Below are positions 36,661 through 44,293 of a stretch of DNA of 64,000 nt, piece by piece. The translations under genes and the position numbers were made by a program. How positions within the stretch are numbered: the stretch's first letter is position 1; the number at the start of each line of letters is the position of its first letter. The notes beneath the pieces are model-generated. The model was not told where the DNA came from. It did not search any database and saw only the letters and a list, made by a program, of their open reading frames with translations. This stretch comes from Niastella sp. OAS944 (GTDB lineage Bacteria; Bacteroidota; Bacteroidia; Chitinophagales; Chitinophagaceae), in NCBI GenBank assembly GCA_024809215.1, contig JANUBW010000004.1, forward strand, positions 186,001-250,000, in the 5' to 3' direction.

Positions 36661-38110
36661 ATTGTGTTTTGCTGATATAGCCTTTTGAGGCCAGCAGCTC
36701 TAAAAATTGCTGATAATTGTTTTGATAAATAGCCGCCGCATCTGACTGCGGATACACTTCTTTTTCAATTTGCGTCAAAGCTTTGGCGGCTTCGGTCAAT
36801 GTCGCAAAATGCGTTTGTGACGCGGCAATGATAGCGGCCCCTACAGCACCGGTAACATGTTTCATTTTATAAACCGGCAGTTGCAGCACATTGCTTCTTA
36901 TTTGTAGCCATACATCGCTGTTACTACCGCCACCAGCCGTAAATACAGCCGACACTTTTTCGCCCGACAATTGCTCTATCACCTCAAACGCATATTTTTC
37001 TATATACGCCACGCCTTCCATGCTGGCTGCAAATAATTCAGCATGCGATAAACCCTCGGGATGAAAACCTGTTGCCTGTGGTGCAATAAACGGAAACCGT
37101 TCGCCCTGTTGTTTTAATGGCCAGGCCAAATGTTTTGTAGGCACCAGTGTAGCGGCTTTCGCTGTCAACTCTTTTAGGTCGGTGCCAAAGTCACGCGTTA
37201 CCCAATCGGCCCCGGTATTGCTGGCCCCACCGGGCATCCAATATCCTTCGGGATGACGATGGCAATACAAACGCCCATGCGGGTCATTGATCTCCTGTGT
37301 GGTTACGCCTTTTACTACCAGCGTTGTTCCAATAGTGGTGTTCCAGTCGCCTATTTGAACAGCGCCCGATGCTATTTGTGCCGCACAACCATCCGTCATA
37401 CCTGCTACTACCTGTATGGTATGGGGCAATCCCAATTCGTTAGCCAGTTCGGGCAATATAGTGGCAATGGTTGTACCTGATGGCTGTACTGTTTGTAACC
37501 AGCTTTTTTGAATGGGCAACTTCTCCCAGATGTATGATGGCCATTCTGTTTTACGAACATCGTAACCCGATTTCAAAGCATTGGTAAAATCGGTAACATC
37601 ATAGCGGCCGCTTAATTTACCAATAATATAATCGGCTGCATGAATAAACTTTCCCAATTGTTCAACCTTACCGGGATACCGGTTAATGAACCATAACATT
37701 TTAGGCAAACCGCTGCTGGCGTTAAATGCAGTATAGCCATTGCTATGTTCGGCCAGCGCCACTTTTTTACAATAGCTGGCTTCTTCTGCCGACCGCGGAT
37801 CACTATACATGATGGCATTATGCATCGGCTGGTTGCTTTTATCGATGGGAATAATTGTGCCTGAAGTTGAAGTAACGGAAATGGCTACTATATCGGTGGC
37901 ATTTATTTGCGACTTTACCTGCGCCATTACCTGTTGCAGGCACAACAAACAATCCTGCCACCATTGCCCGGGCGATTGTTCTTCGCGCGATTGATTGCTT
38001 AACGGAAATGCCTGTTCACCACTACCCAATACCTCACCGGTTACATCAATCAATACTGCACGTGCGCCCTGGGTACCTACGTCTATGCCTATGAAATATG
38101 GACTATTCAT
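36653..38110 (-). CDS. FGGY-family carbohydrate kinase, xylulokinase-like
   Basis: A 485-residue sugar kinase. FGGY N-domain (YFIGIDVGTQGARAVLIDVTG, PGQWWQDCLLCLQQVM, VTSTSGTIIPID) and C-domain (GDWNTTIGTTLVVKG, ASMEGVAYIEKYAFEVIEQLSG, FTAGGGSNSDVWLQIRSNVLQLPV). Family members phosphorylate ketoses or polyols (xylulose, ribulose, glycerol); here the substrate cannot be fixed by sequence alone. It overlaps the phosphatase gene by 8 bp and is separated from a second FGGY kinase by 349 bp of repeat DNA that contains a tRNA fragment. Having two FGGY kinases in one cluster suggests two successive or alternative substrates. Confidence 0.9.
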   Translation of the reverse strand: MNSPYFIGIDVGTQGARAVLIDVTGEVLGSGEQAFPLSNQSREEQSPGQWWQDCLLCLQQVMAQVKSQINATDIVAISVTSTSGTIIPIDKSNQPMHNAIMYSDPRSAEEASYCKKVALAEHSNGYTAFNASSGLPKMLWFINRYPGKVEQLGKFIHAADYIIGKLSGRYDVTDFTNALKSGYDVRKTEWPSYIWEKLPIQKSWLQTVQPSGTTIATILPELANELGLPHTIQVVAGMTDGCAAQIASGAVQIGDWNTTIGTTLVVKGVTTQEINDPHGRLYCHRHPEGYWMPGGASNTGADWVTRDFGTDLKELTAKAATLVPTKHLAWPLKQQGERFPFIAPQATGFHPEGLSHAELFAASMEGVAYIEKYAFEVIEQLSGEKVSAVFTAGGGSNSDVWLQIRSNVLQLPVYKMKHVTGAVGAAIIAASQTHFATLTEAAKALTQIEKEVYPQSDAAAIYQNNYQQFLELLASKGYISKTQYA

Positions 38111-38152
38111 GAATGTTTACGTTAAATTGGATGCTGGTTAGTTTTAAGAATC

Positions 38153-38202
38153 TGTTTCAGGTTACAAGTTTCAGGTTCCAGGTGCCGGTTACCGGTTGCA
38201 AG
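38153..38202. repeat. TTTCAGGTTCCAGG/CCGGTTACCGGTT words
   Basis: Tandem related words CAGGTTACAAG, CAGGTTCCAGG, CCGGTTACCGGTTGC between the two FGGY kinase genes. The ACCGGTTACCGG word recurs at 49330-49360, and CAGGTTGCAGGTTGCAGG at 42482-42500. Confidence 0.55.
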
Positions 38203-38222
38203 GAAATACAAAATACAGGCTG

Positions 38223-38274
38223 GAGCAATTGACTCTTAATCAATGGGTGCAAAGTTCGAGTCTCTGCGGGGACA
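38223..38274 (+). pseudogene. Truncated tRNA-Lys(CTT), 3' two-thirds only
   Basis: An excellent match to the 3' part of a tRNA: D-stem end GAGC (38223-38226), anticodon stem ATTGA/TCAAT (38228-38232 and 38240-38244) around loop CTCTTAA with anticodon CTT at 38235-38237, five-base variable loop, T-arm with TTCGAGT loop (38255-38261; one stem mismatch at 38252) and acceptor 3' strand CGGGGAC with discriminator A (38274). The 5' acceptor strand and D-arm 5' half are absent: the DNA upstream is repeat sequence, not GTCCCCG. It cannot form a functional tRNA. tRNA 3' ends often remain as attachment-site scars of integrated elements. Confidence 0.85.
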
Positions 38275-38285
38275 CAACTACGTAA

Positions 38286-38347
38286 AACCTGTCAGGATCG
38301 CGTCAGCTACCTTTTCTTTCAAGACCCGATGGCGAACCTTACAGGTC
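38286..38347. repeat. GACCTGT-family palindromic element, copy 3
   Basis: ACCTGTCAGGATCGC (38287-38301) and GCGAACCTTACAGGT (38332-38346) with a 30-bp spacer. Both 15-mers are identical to those of copy 2 at 23266-23280 and 23311-23325, including spacer length, though the spacer differs. It begins 12 bp after the tRNA fragment. Confidence 0.8.
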
Positions 38348-38364
38348 TTCCCGACGGCTGTTTT

Positions 38365-38465
38365 CCTCTATCAACTCTATCAACTCCATCAACTTTTCAA
38401 CCATTAATCAGCGTGCTGCACAGAGAACATCCTTGTCAACCTGTCAACTTGTTAACTTGTCAACT
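38365..38465. repeat. Composite repeat with ATCAACTCT, GCACAGAGAAC and TTGTCAACC words
   Basis: Order: CTCTATCAAC/CTCCATCAAC repeats, GCGTGCTGCACAGAGAACATCC, then TTGTCAACCTGTCAACTTG. The same order (CTCTATCAACC, TTTCAAC, GCACAGAGAACAACC, CTCGTCAACTCG) appears at 42640-42738. The last words overlap the final codons and the TGA stop of the second FGGY kinase gene (38460-38462). Confidence 0.7.
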
Positions 38466-39902
38466 GTTCCTAAAGAAACTCCTCGTCTTCTTCCACTCCT
38501 TGTAAAGCGCCGCATAATACTGCTGTTGCTGCGGATGAATGACTTCAATGGTATCGTCAAATTCCACGGTCGCTTTTAAAGCTTCATTACATATAAGGGC
38601 GCCGCCGATCACTGATGATTGTTCGAAACCTTTACGTACCTGCACTTTCTTATTGAGCAAACCGGCGAGTAATGTACGAAGCGCCACGCTTTGCAACCCG
38701 CCGCCGCAGGCCCACACATAATCGGGATTATGACCAGCCACTTCACATAATATTTTATAATTCTCTGCAATGGAACAGGCAATATCAAGTATGGTAGCCC
38801 ACACAAAATGTCCGCGTGTTAATTGATGCGATACCGGCGTAGGGAAAATAAAACCTCCTTTTATCAACGGCGTTTTTTCATCGGCTACCAGCGAACCCAA
38901 CGACGCCATACAAAATGCATCTTTGGTAACTGCCAGCTCCTGCTCTATCACCGCATAACTTTCATTAGGGTAAAAGATCTCTTTCAGGCGTTGAAAGTTC
39001 AAACCCGTTACACCGGCATTGGCTTCAAACACCAATCGGTCCTGCACAATGTCGCGGCTCGTCCAGGTACGCTGATGTGCATCCAGCATATAGGTATCAA
39101 CCAGCTTTACAATAGGTGTTGTAGTGCCCGATACTATTACAATATCTTCCACTGCTGGTTGCGTGCTCTTAATGGCAAGTTGCGTATCGCCACCGCCGGT
39201 AACCACAACAGCTTCTTTTGAGATCTGGAACGATTCGGCAATAGCCGGCAATATGGAGCCCAATATTGTTCCTGAGTTTTTCAGCTCTGGTAATAAGGAG
39301 GGGTCAAGACCGAACAGGTCGCACAGATCGTCGCTCCACTCGCGCTTCTCCACATCATATAATAAAGTTTCTGAAGCCTGCGAATGTTCATACTTTACTA
39401 CACCGCTCAATTTGTATTCAACCCAATCGCTGATGCTTACAAAACTTACACAGTTTTGCCACACTTCTTTCCAGCGTTTTTTTATACCGAGTAATTTAAA
39501 GGCCGAGAACAACGAGGTGGGATACCTACCGGTGAGTTTATATACGATCGTTTTATCGGGCAGAATATCTTCCCACTCGCGGCCGCGGTGATCGATATTG
39601 GGCAGTCCCACCAGCGATTCACCATTCTTACCCAACAACACAATGCCTTCGCGCTGGCTGGTGCCTGTTAATGCACGCACCGTAACACCGGGCAATGATC
39701 TTATTACTTCATTTGCCAGGGCCGTTACCTGATTCCATAAGGCATTGGCATCAAAATACAAGGCATCGGGATACTTTTCATCACGAACGTATTGAATATC
39801 TTCCCGGGCAACACCCAACACGGTACCATTGGCGCTTGTTGCCGCCACGCGTACATTGCCGGTGCCGATATCTATTATTATATATGCTTCTTTTGCAGTC
39901 AT
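38460..39902 (-). CDS. FGGY-family carbohydrate kinase, second type
   Basis: A 480-residue FGGY kinase of a subgroup different from its neighbour. ATP-binding start YIIIDIGTGNVRVAATSANGTVLG; RALTGTSQREGIVLL; C-terminal domain YVWACGGGLQSVALRTLLAGLLNKKV. The N-terminal part resembles LsrK/autoinducer-kinase-like members, with DHRGREW in the substrate region. The substrate is unresolved. It follows the hydroxyacid dehydrogenase gene by 8 bp, so the two are co-transcribed and likely act in one pathway. Its stop codon is embedded in a tandem repeat. Confidence 0.88.
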   Translation of the reverse strand: MTAKEAYIIIDIGTGNVRVAATSANGTVLGVAREDIQYVRDEKYPDALYFDANALWNQVTALANEVIRSLPGVTVRALTGTSQREGIVLLGKNGESLVGLPNIDHRGREWEDILPDKTIVYKLTGRYPTSLFSAFKLLGIKKRWKEVWQNCVSFVSISDWVEYKLSGVVKYEHSQASETLLYDVEKREWSDDLCDLFGLDPSLLPELKNSGTILGSILPAIAESFQISKEAVVVTGGGDTQLAIKSTQPAVEDIVIVSGTTTPIVKLVDTYMLDAHQRTWTSRDIVQDRLVFEANAGVTGLNFQRLKEIFYPNESYAVIEQELAVTKDAFCMASLGSLVADEKTPLIKGGFIFPTPVSHQLTRGHFVWATILDIACSIAENYKILCEVAGHNPDYVWACGGGLQSVALRTLLAGLLNKKVQVRKGFEQSSVIGGALICNEALKATVEFDDTIEVIHPQQQQYYAALYKEWKKTRSFFRNS

Positions 39903-39910
39903 GGTATGCT

Positions 39911-40912
39911 TTATATCTGTACAGTAAGTAATTCTTTATTGGCCAGTCTGGCGCCGGTCTTTTTATTATTCACGTACCAGTCAACCAGCGTTTTATTTAA
40001 AATGGTCACATGATGATCTTCCACTTCAAAAGTTGCACCTGCAATATGCGGCGTTGGCAGCACATTGGGATGATCGATGATCTTATAATCAATTTCATCT
40101 GGCGGCTCATTGTCGAACACATCTAATATAGCACCGCGGATCTTATTTTCTTCCAACACGCGCAACAGGTCTTCGCGTTTTACCACTACCGCCCGGGCCG
40201 TATTTACAAATATGGCTTCGGGTTTCATTTTCGATAGCAGCGAATAATCGATCAATCCTTTTGTTTGTTCCGTTACCGGCAAATGTATTGATACTATATC
40301 GCTGGTAGCAAACAGTTCTTCCAACGAAACCGACTTGTACGCTTCATCATGCGTGGTCACATACGGATCGTAGAATTGTATAGGGCACGGATAATCTTTT
40401 AACATACCGGCAATAAGCTGGCCAATGGCGCCAAATCCAACCATACCCACTGTTTTACCCGCCAGTTCGGTTCCTTTGAACTGAAGGTACGAAGTATGTG
40501 CACCCGCGGCCCAATTGCGCCCTCTTAACCATTCAATACCCGCCAGTGTATTACGCATAAAAGTGATCACGTTGGCAACAAACATTTCGGCCACTGCCTG
40601 GGCATTACGCGCCGGCGTATAAAAAACAGGAATACCGTGTTTGGTGGCTGTTTCTATAGCAACGTTCGAAGGGGTGCCCCGACATACGCCAATAAACTGT
40701 AAATGAGAATTGGCGTTGATCACTTCAGCAGTTACGTGATCGTGCTCGGTGATCAATGCATCGGCTGCTGTAGACTGTAACAGTGCCGTTAACTCATCGG
40801 CATAATAAGCACGGCCATGTGGTTTCCAGGGCCTGTAAATTACCTCACCAAAATGTTCCTGCAATGTTATTAACCCGTTATCATTATACGGCGCCGTCAC
40901 AAGGATCTTCAT
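39911..40912 (-). CDS. D-isomer 2-hydroxyacid dehydrogenase (phosphoglycerate dehydrogenase-like)
   Basis: A 333-residue NAD-dependent dehydrogenase that interconverts a 2-hydroxyacid and a 2-ketoacid. Rossmann motif GFGAIGQLIAGML (~150-165), Arg region VNTARAVVVKREDL (~232-245), acid in DVFDNEPPD, and histidine in PTPHIAGATFE (~287-297). It lacks the C-terminal ACT domain of biosynthetic SerA, so it is probably catabolic and acts on a sugar-acid-like substrate from this cluster. It is tightly linked to the second FGGY kinase (8 bp) and lies 213 bp after the permease gene, with repeat DNA in between. Confidence 0.9.
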   Translation of the reverse strand: MKILVTAPYNDNGLITLQEHFGEVIYRPWKPHGRAYYADELTALLQSTAADALITEHDHVTAEVINANSHLQFIGVCRGTPSNVAIETATKHGIPVFYTPARNAQAVAEMFVANVITFMRNTLAGIEWLRGRNWAAGAHTSYLQFKGTELAGKTVGMVGFGAIGQLIAGMLKDYPCPIQFYDPYVTTHDEAYKSVSLEELFATSDIVSIHLPVTEQTKGLIDYSLLSKMKPEAIFVNTARAVVVKREDLLRVLEENKIRGAILDVFDNEPPDEIDYKIIDHPNVLPTPHIAGATFEVEDHHVTILNKTLVDWYVNNKKTGARLANKELLTVQI

Positions 40913-40972
40913 AATGTATGTTCTTTAATTATTATTTCTGTTGTTATAGTTAGTTTCTATTATTGGGTGGAA

Positions 40973-41126
40973 TCGGCAAACGTGAAACGTGAAACGGCAA
41001 ACGGCCGCTCAATTTCGAGGCTCGCGTTTTGTTGGTGATCAGCAATTAATTTGGGGCGGCGCAAATTCGTAAGTGAATCTAGGAAATTTGCGAGCCCTTT
41101 CACGTTTCACGTTTTACGTTTTACGT
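40973..41126. repeat. Canonical hairpin tandem repeat with shared core
   Basis: Left arm CGTGAAACGTGAAACGGCAA (40981-41004), core AATTTCGAGGCTCGCG (41011-41026), a ~65-bp variable middle, second core copy AAATTTGCGAGCCC (inverted, about 41085-41098), right arm TTTCACGTTTCACGTTTTAC (41099-41125). The right arm abuts the TCA (stop TGA) of the permease gene at 41126-41128. It is the clearest member of the family. Confidence 0.8.
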
Positions 41127-42427
41127 CAATTCTCCAGCTTGAGTTTTTCCATTTCAACCTGCACACTCTCACTCTTCACATGATGTAAAGTTTTCGCATT
41201 ATCGGGCAGGGTAATAAATTTGGTAAGCACCGCACTAATGAAATACAAAATGGCCAGGATCCAGATAATACCTTCATTACCCACAGCTCCATAAAACAAA
41301 CCCACCAGCGCAGGGCCAACAAAAACCGGCAGGCCTGCACCCAAATTCAGGATGGCAATAGCAGCACCTTTATCCTTCTTCACCAATGAAGGCACCAATG
41401 CCGATAAAGGAACGTAACCAGCCAAACAGGCGCCCCATAAAATACCAGCCGTTAATACTACAGCAAAATTGCCCGGTACCGCCTGCGGTATATAATACAG
41501 CAACAGTGTTGTAATGGCGCAACCAATGCCGCCAAACCACATAATGGTATTGCGCCAGCCAAAGCGATCGCCCACAAAACCAAAAATGAGATTGAAGATG
41601 ATGTTACTTGTAAAGATGGTGCCCCAGATCTTTAACCAGGTGGTAGTATCGAAACCATGTTTTTCCATGTACATGGGAAGAAATACCGGAAACGCAAATT
41701 GCGCCGTTGTGTTAATTATGCGTACTATTCCGCCAAGAAGCACTTTAGGCTCTTCTTTTACAATGACCAGTCCCTTCATTAGCTCGCGGGCCTTACTGTT
41801 AGCTTCATTGCCATTTGAATTGGGTTTGAAGGCGGCCCTGTTTAACACCACGGCAAAGAAAGCGCCGATAGCCACCCAAAACACCGAGCTCCATAACGTA
41901 TCGATCTCGCCCAACTTTTCAATGGCCCAGCTTGAGTAGAAGGCGCCAAGTACATTCAGTCCGCCAGTGAACACAAACCAGAACCAGCCCACAGCACGCC
42001 CCAGTTTTTCCTTGGGACTTTGATACGCGATCCATACCATAAATGAGTAAGCGAATAAAGGATAACCAAAGCCACGTAATGCATAGGTTACGATCATAAC
42101 AGGGAAATTAAGGTGGGCAAGGCCATAGCCTACAAAGCCACAGGTACCGGCCAGGTATAAGAACAAACCAGCCAGCATGATCTTCTTGGGACCAAACCCT
42201 TCGGCCAGCACACCCGAGAACCAGGCCGAGATGGCAACAGTAATTCCATAGGCGGTGAACAGTGAAGCATTTTGTTCAATGCTCATGCCTCGTGTTTTAA
42301 GGTATGGGCTCAACCAGCCTGTTTCCATACCATCGCCCATCATAAATATGAGTATACCTACATAGCCCCAGAGCAGGGACATTGGAATGCCGGTTTTGTC
42401 GGCGAAAGATTTTTTGGCAGCAGTCAT
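41126..42427 (-). CDS. MFS permease, polyol-type (RbtT/DalT/CsbX family)
   Basis: A 433-residue, 12-transmembrane major facilitator. The N-terminal helix 1 segment GYVGILIFMMGDGMETGWLSPYLKTRGM is diagnostic of the RbtT/DalT/CsbX (ribitol/arabinitol/unknown) permease family; RbtT and DalT carry ribitol and D-arabinitol. Later helices include WFWFVFTGGLNVLGAFYSSW and the loop FGDR (FGFVGDRFGWRNTIMW). It suggests entry of a polyol or sugar acid into the cytoplasm for the two kinases. First gene of the run after the DUF6528-like lipoprotein. Confidence 0.9.
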   Translation of the reverse strand: MTAAKKSFADKTGIPMSLLWGYVGILIFMMGDGMETGWLSPYLKTRGMSIEQNASLFTAYGITVAISAWFSGVLAEGFGPKKIMLAGLFLYLAGTCGFVGYGLAHLNFPVMIVTYALRGFGYPLFAYSFMVWIAYQSPKEKLGRAVGWFWFVFTGGLNVLGAFYSSWAIEKLGEIDTLWSSVFWVAIGAFFAVVLNRAAFKPNSNGNEANSKARELMKGLVIVKEEPKVLLGGIVRIINTTAQFAFPVFLPMYMEKHGFDTTTWLKIWGTIFTSNIIFNLIFGFVGDRFGWRNTIMWFGGIGCAITTLLLYYIPQAVPGNFAVVLTAGILWGACLAGYVPLSALVPSLVKKDKGAAIAILNLGAGLPVFVGPALVGLFYGAVGNEGIIWILAILYFISAVLTKFITLPDNAKTLHHVKSESVQVEMEKLKLEN

Positions 42428-42474
42428 TAGTATATCGTTGTGTTTGTTTTGAATATAGACTTATTGGTTTTAAC

Positions 42475-42743
42475 TGTCAGTTTCAGGTTGCAGGTTGCAG
42501 GGTGAATCGTGAAACGTGAAACGGCAAACGTGAAAGGGTCGCTTAATTTCCAGACTCACGCTGTTGTCGGCAATCGTGAATCGGCAATCGGCAATAAAGT
42601 CAAACTAACCTTGTCAACTTGTCAACTTGTTAACTCGTCAACTTGCCTTTATCACCTCTATCAACCTTTCAACTTTTATGCATTACGTCGCACAGAGAAC
42701 AACCTCGTCAACTCGTCAACCTGTTAACTCGTCAACTAGCAAC
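42475..42743. repeat. Large composite repeat upstream of the permease gene
   Basis: Fills the 316-bp gap: CAGGTTGCAGGTTGCAGGGTG, then TCGTGAAACGTGAAACGG, core AATTTCCAGACTCACG (42545-42560), ATCGTGAATCGGCAATCGG, then CTTGTCAACTTGTCAACTTG, CTCTATCAACC, GCACAGAGAACAACC (about 42690), and CTCGTCAACTCGTCAACC up to 42738, six bases before the stop of the lipoprotein gene (42744-42746). It looks like two elements side by side. Confidence 0.7.
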
Positions 42744-43745
42744 CTACTTGCACAAATGCACCACACTATCACTATCATAACTAAAAGAACAAGGCAACAA
42801 CCACCTACCCTTATACGCCTTCAACCCATTTAACTGATACACTGTATTCCCCTTCATATCAATCACTTTATCATTGTACCATTGTTTATCGCCATCGATG
42901 GATTGTAACAAAATGGCCGGGTATTTTTCGTTAGGCCCCGATGAAACACTTTTTACTCGTGGCAGGTCGCTTTGTTCTGTTACCGCTTTTGTACTTACAT
43001 TAATAGCCCAGATCTTATTACTTGTTGTTAACCACAATGAGTCTTTGCCATATAACGGAAAAAGATCGTGACTACCACTAGCCGGCAGCGTTGTACTGTC
43101 TTTCAATGTTAGATCGGGTGCAGCACAATTGAAATTATAAGTAAAAGCGTACAGTTTGTTTTTGGAAGCAGTGAACAGCAGTTGCCGTTTTTTATCCCAC
43201 ACCACATTATGCGCATCTGCCACGGTGATCTTTTTGGTGTAACCACTAAATGGATATGCCGTTGTATCGGTCTTAAACAACATTAAATAATTGCCGGTGC
43301 TGGCTGCGATCACAATATTACCATCGGGTAATACTTCGGCCGAATGCACATTACCATTACCCGCATAGGCATAAAAGACAGTTTTCTTATCGGCTATTCG
43401 TATCAATGCCACACCGCCGGTTGATGCATTGGCTAAAATGTACTTATTATTATATACCGGTTTGGCGTCGCTCATATTTACAAACCATTTCACATCGTTG
43501 ACGCCTACATTCGATTTTTCGGGCAACCACTCCCACACAACTTTATTACTGTCTACATCGGCAATGGCTACGCGGTTTACACTTTGATCGGCCAGCACTA
43601 TTTGCCGAACAGTTTTCGGCGGATTGTTAACAGTAGAATCACCACCATTTTCGGGCGGATCGCCACCGCCGGATTTTGAACATTGAATGGTTATAACCGC
43701 TACCAGGACTGCCAGGGCCAACATTTTACAAGGATTAGTTTTCAT
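42744..43745 (-). CDS. Propeller-type lipoprotein (DUF6528-like)
   Basis: A 333-residue lipoprotein: hydrophobic signal, Cys in TIQCSKSGG, Pro/Gly linker, then repeated beta blades with a WD/YVTN-like rhythm (QIVLADQSVNRVAIADVDSNKVVWEW, KYILANASTGGVALIRIADKKTVFYAY, SAEVLPDGNIVIAASTGNYLMLF, LFTASKNKLYAF). The layout matches the DUF6528/six-bladed-propeller lipoproteins of Bacteroidota; function unknown, perhaps ligand sensing or binding at the cell surface for the polyol cluster. It is the first gene on the minus strand, opposite the DeoR-type regulator, with candidate operators in the 548-bp intergenic gap. Confidence 0.78.
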   Translation of the reverse strand: MKTNPCKMLALAVLVAVITIQCSKSGGGDPPENGGDSTVNNPPKTVRQIVLADQSVNRVAIADVDSNKVVWEWLPEKSNVGVNDVKWFVNMSDAKPVYNNKYILANASTGGVALIRIADKKTVFYAYAGNGNVHSAEVLPDGNIVIAASTGNYLMLFKTDTTAYPFSGYTKKITVADAHNVVWDKKRQLLFTASKNKLYAFTYNFNCAAPDLTLKDSTTLPASGSHDLFPLYGKDSLWLTTSNKIWAINVSTKAVTEQSDLPRVKSVSSGPNEKYPAILLQSIDGDKQWYNDKVIDMKGNTVYQLNGLKAYKGRWLLPCSFSYDSDSVVHLCK

Positions 43746-43769
43746 AAGCTTAATTGTCTCAATCGCTTT

Positions 43770-44000
43770 AAATTTTGTTTAATAGTTTAAAATGGAACTG
43801 CGATTATCTACAATTGACTGCCATTTCAACCAAAAAGTACTAGACAACCTTATAAAAGGCTGGCTAAAACGGGCAACCCTGCCTGGTAATGTGTAAATCC
43901 TGACGCCAAATTAAACAAAATTTGCACTATTTAAACAAAATTCAACCTAAATTAATATTTTTAAACTTTAAATTAAACCCATTTAATCACCCAATGGGTT
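43770..44000. promoter_or_regulatory. Candidate DeoR operators: TTAAACAAAATT sites and an AACCCATT dyad
   Basis: TTAAACAAAATTT at 43911-43923 and TTAAACAAAATTC at 43931-43943, direct copies exactly 20 bp apart, and the inverse AAATTTTGTTTAA at 43770-43782, 24 bp before the lipoprotein start codon. Further on AACCCATT (43976-43983) pairs with AATGGGTT (43993-44000). The sites lie between the divergent lipoprotein and deoR-type genes. Binding by that regulator is inference. Confidence 0.5.
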
Positions 44001-44089
44001 ATTTTGATGTTATCTCTATTTAAAAAATTAAAGCATCTGTAACCTTTTTACATAAACTTAATAGCTTTGTGAAATACAAAAATTCCAGA

Positions 44090-44240
44090 AACCAAATACC
44101 AGGAACCAAATAATAAAACCCAAATCCCAAAATTCATCCAACTTTTTAATTCAAACTAATTAGCTAAAAATTCGGGCATATGAGTTTTGCATATTGTGAT
44201 TTATTTGGATCTTGGAATTTGTGATTTGTGATTTAGCTTC
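44090..44240. repeat. Intergenic repeat with CCAAATA and GTGATTT words
   Basis: Left part ACCAAATACCAGGAACCAAATAAT and AACCCAAATCCC, centre AAAAATTCGGGCATATGAG (about 44165-44183), right part TTGGAATTTGTGATTTGTGATTT (44211-44234). Same word set as 877-998. It lies about 50 bp before the regulator start. Confidence 0.55.
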
Positions 44241-44293
44241 CTAAAAACCATTAACCTTCAATTATTCAAAAAGCTACTTAGCACTTTAATCAT

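Noticed and set aside
38200-38274. Complete tRNA-Lys gene.
   Set aside because: No 5' acceptor strand complementary to CGGGGAC and no D-arm 5' half in the preceding 30 bases.
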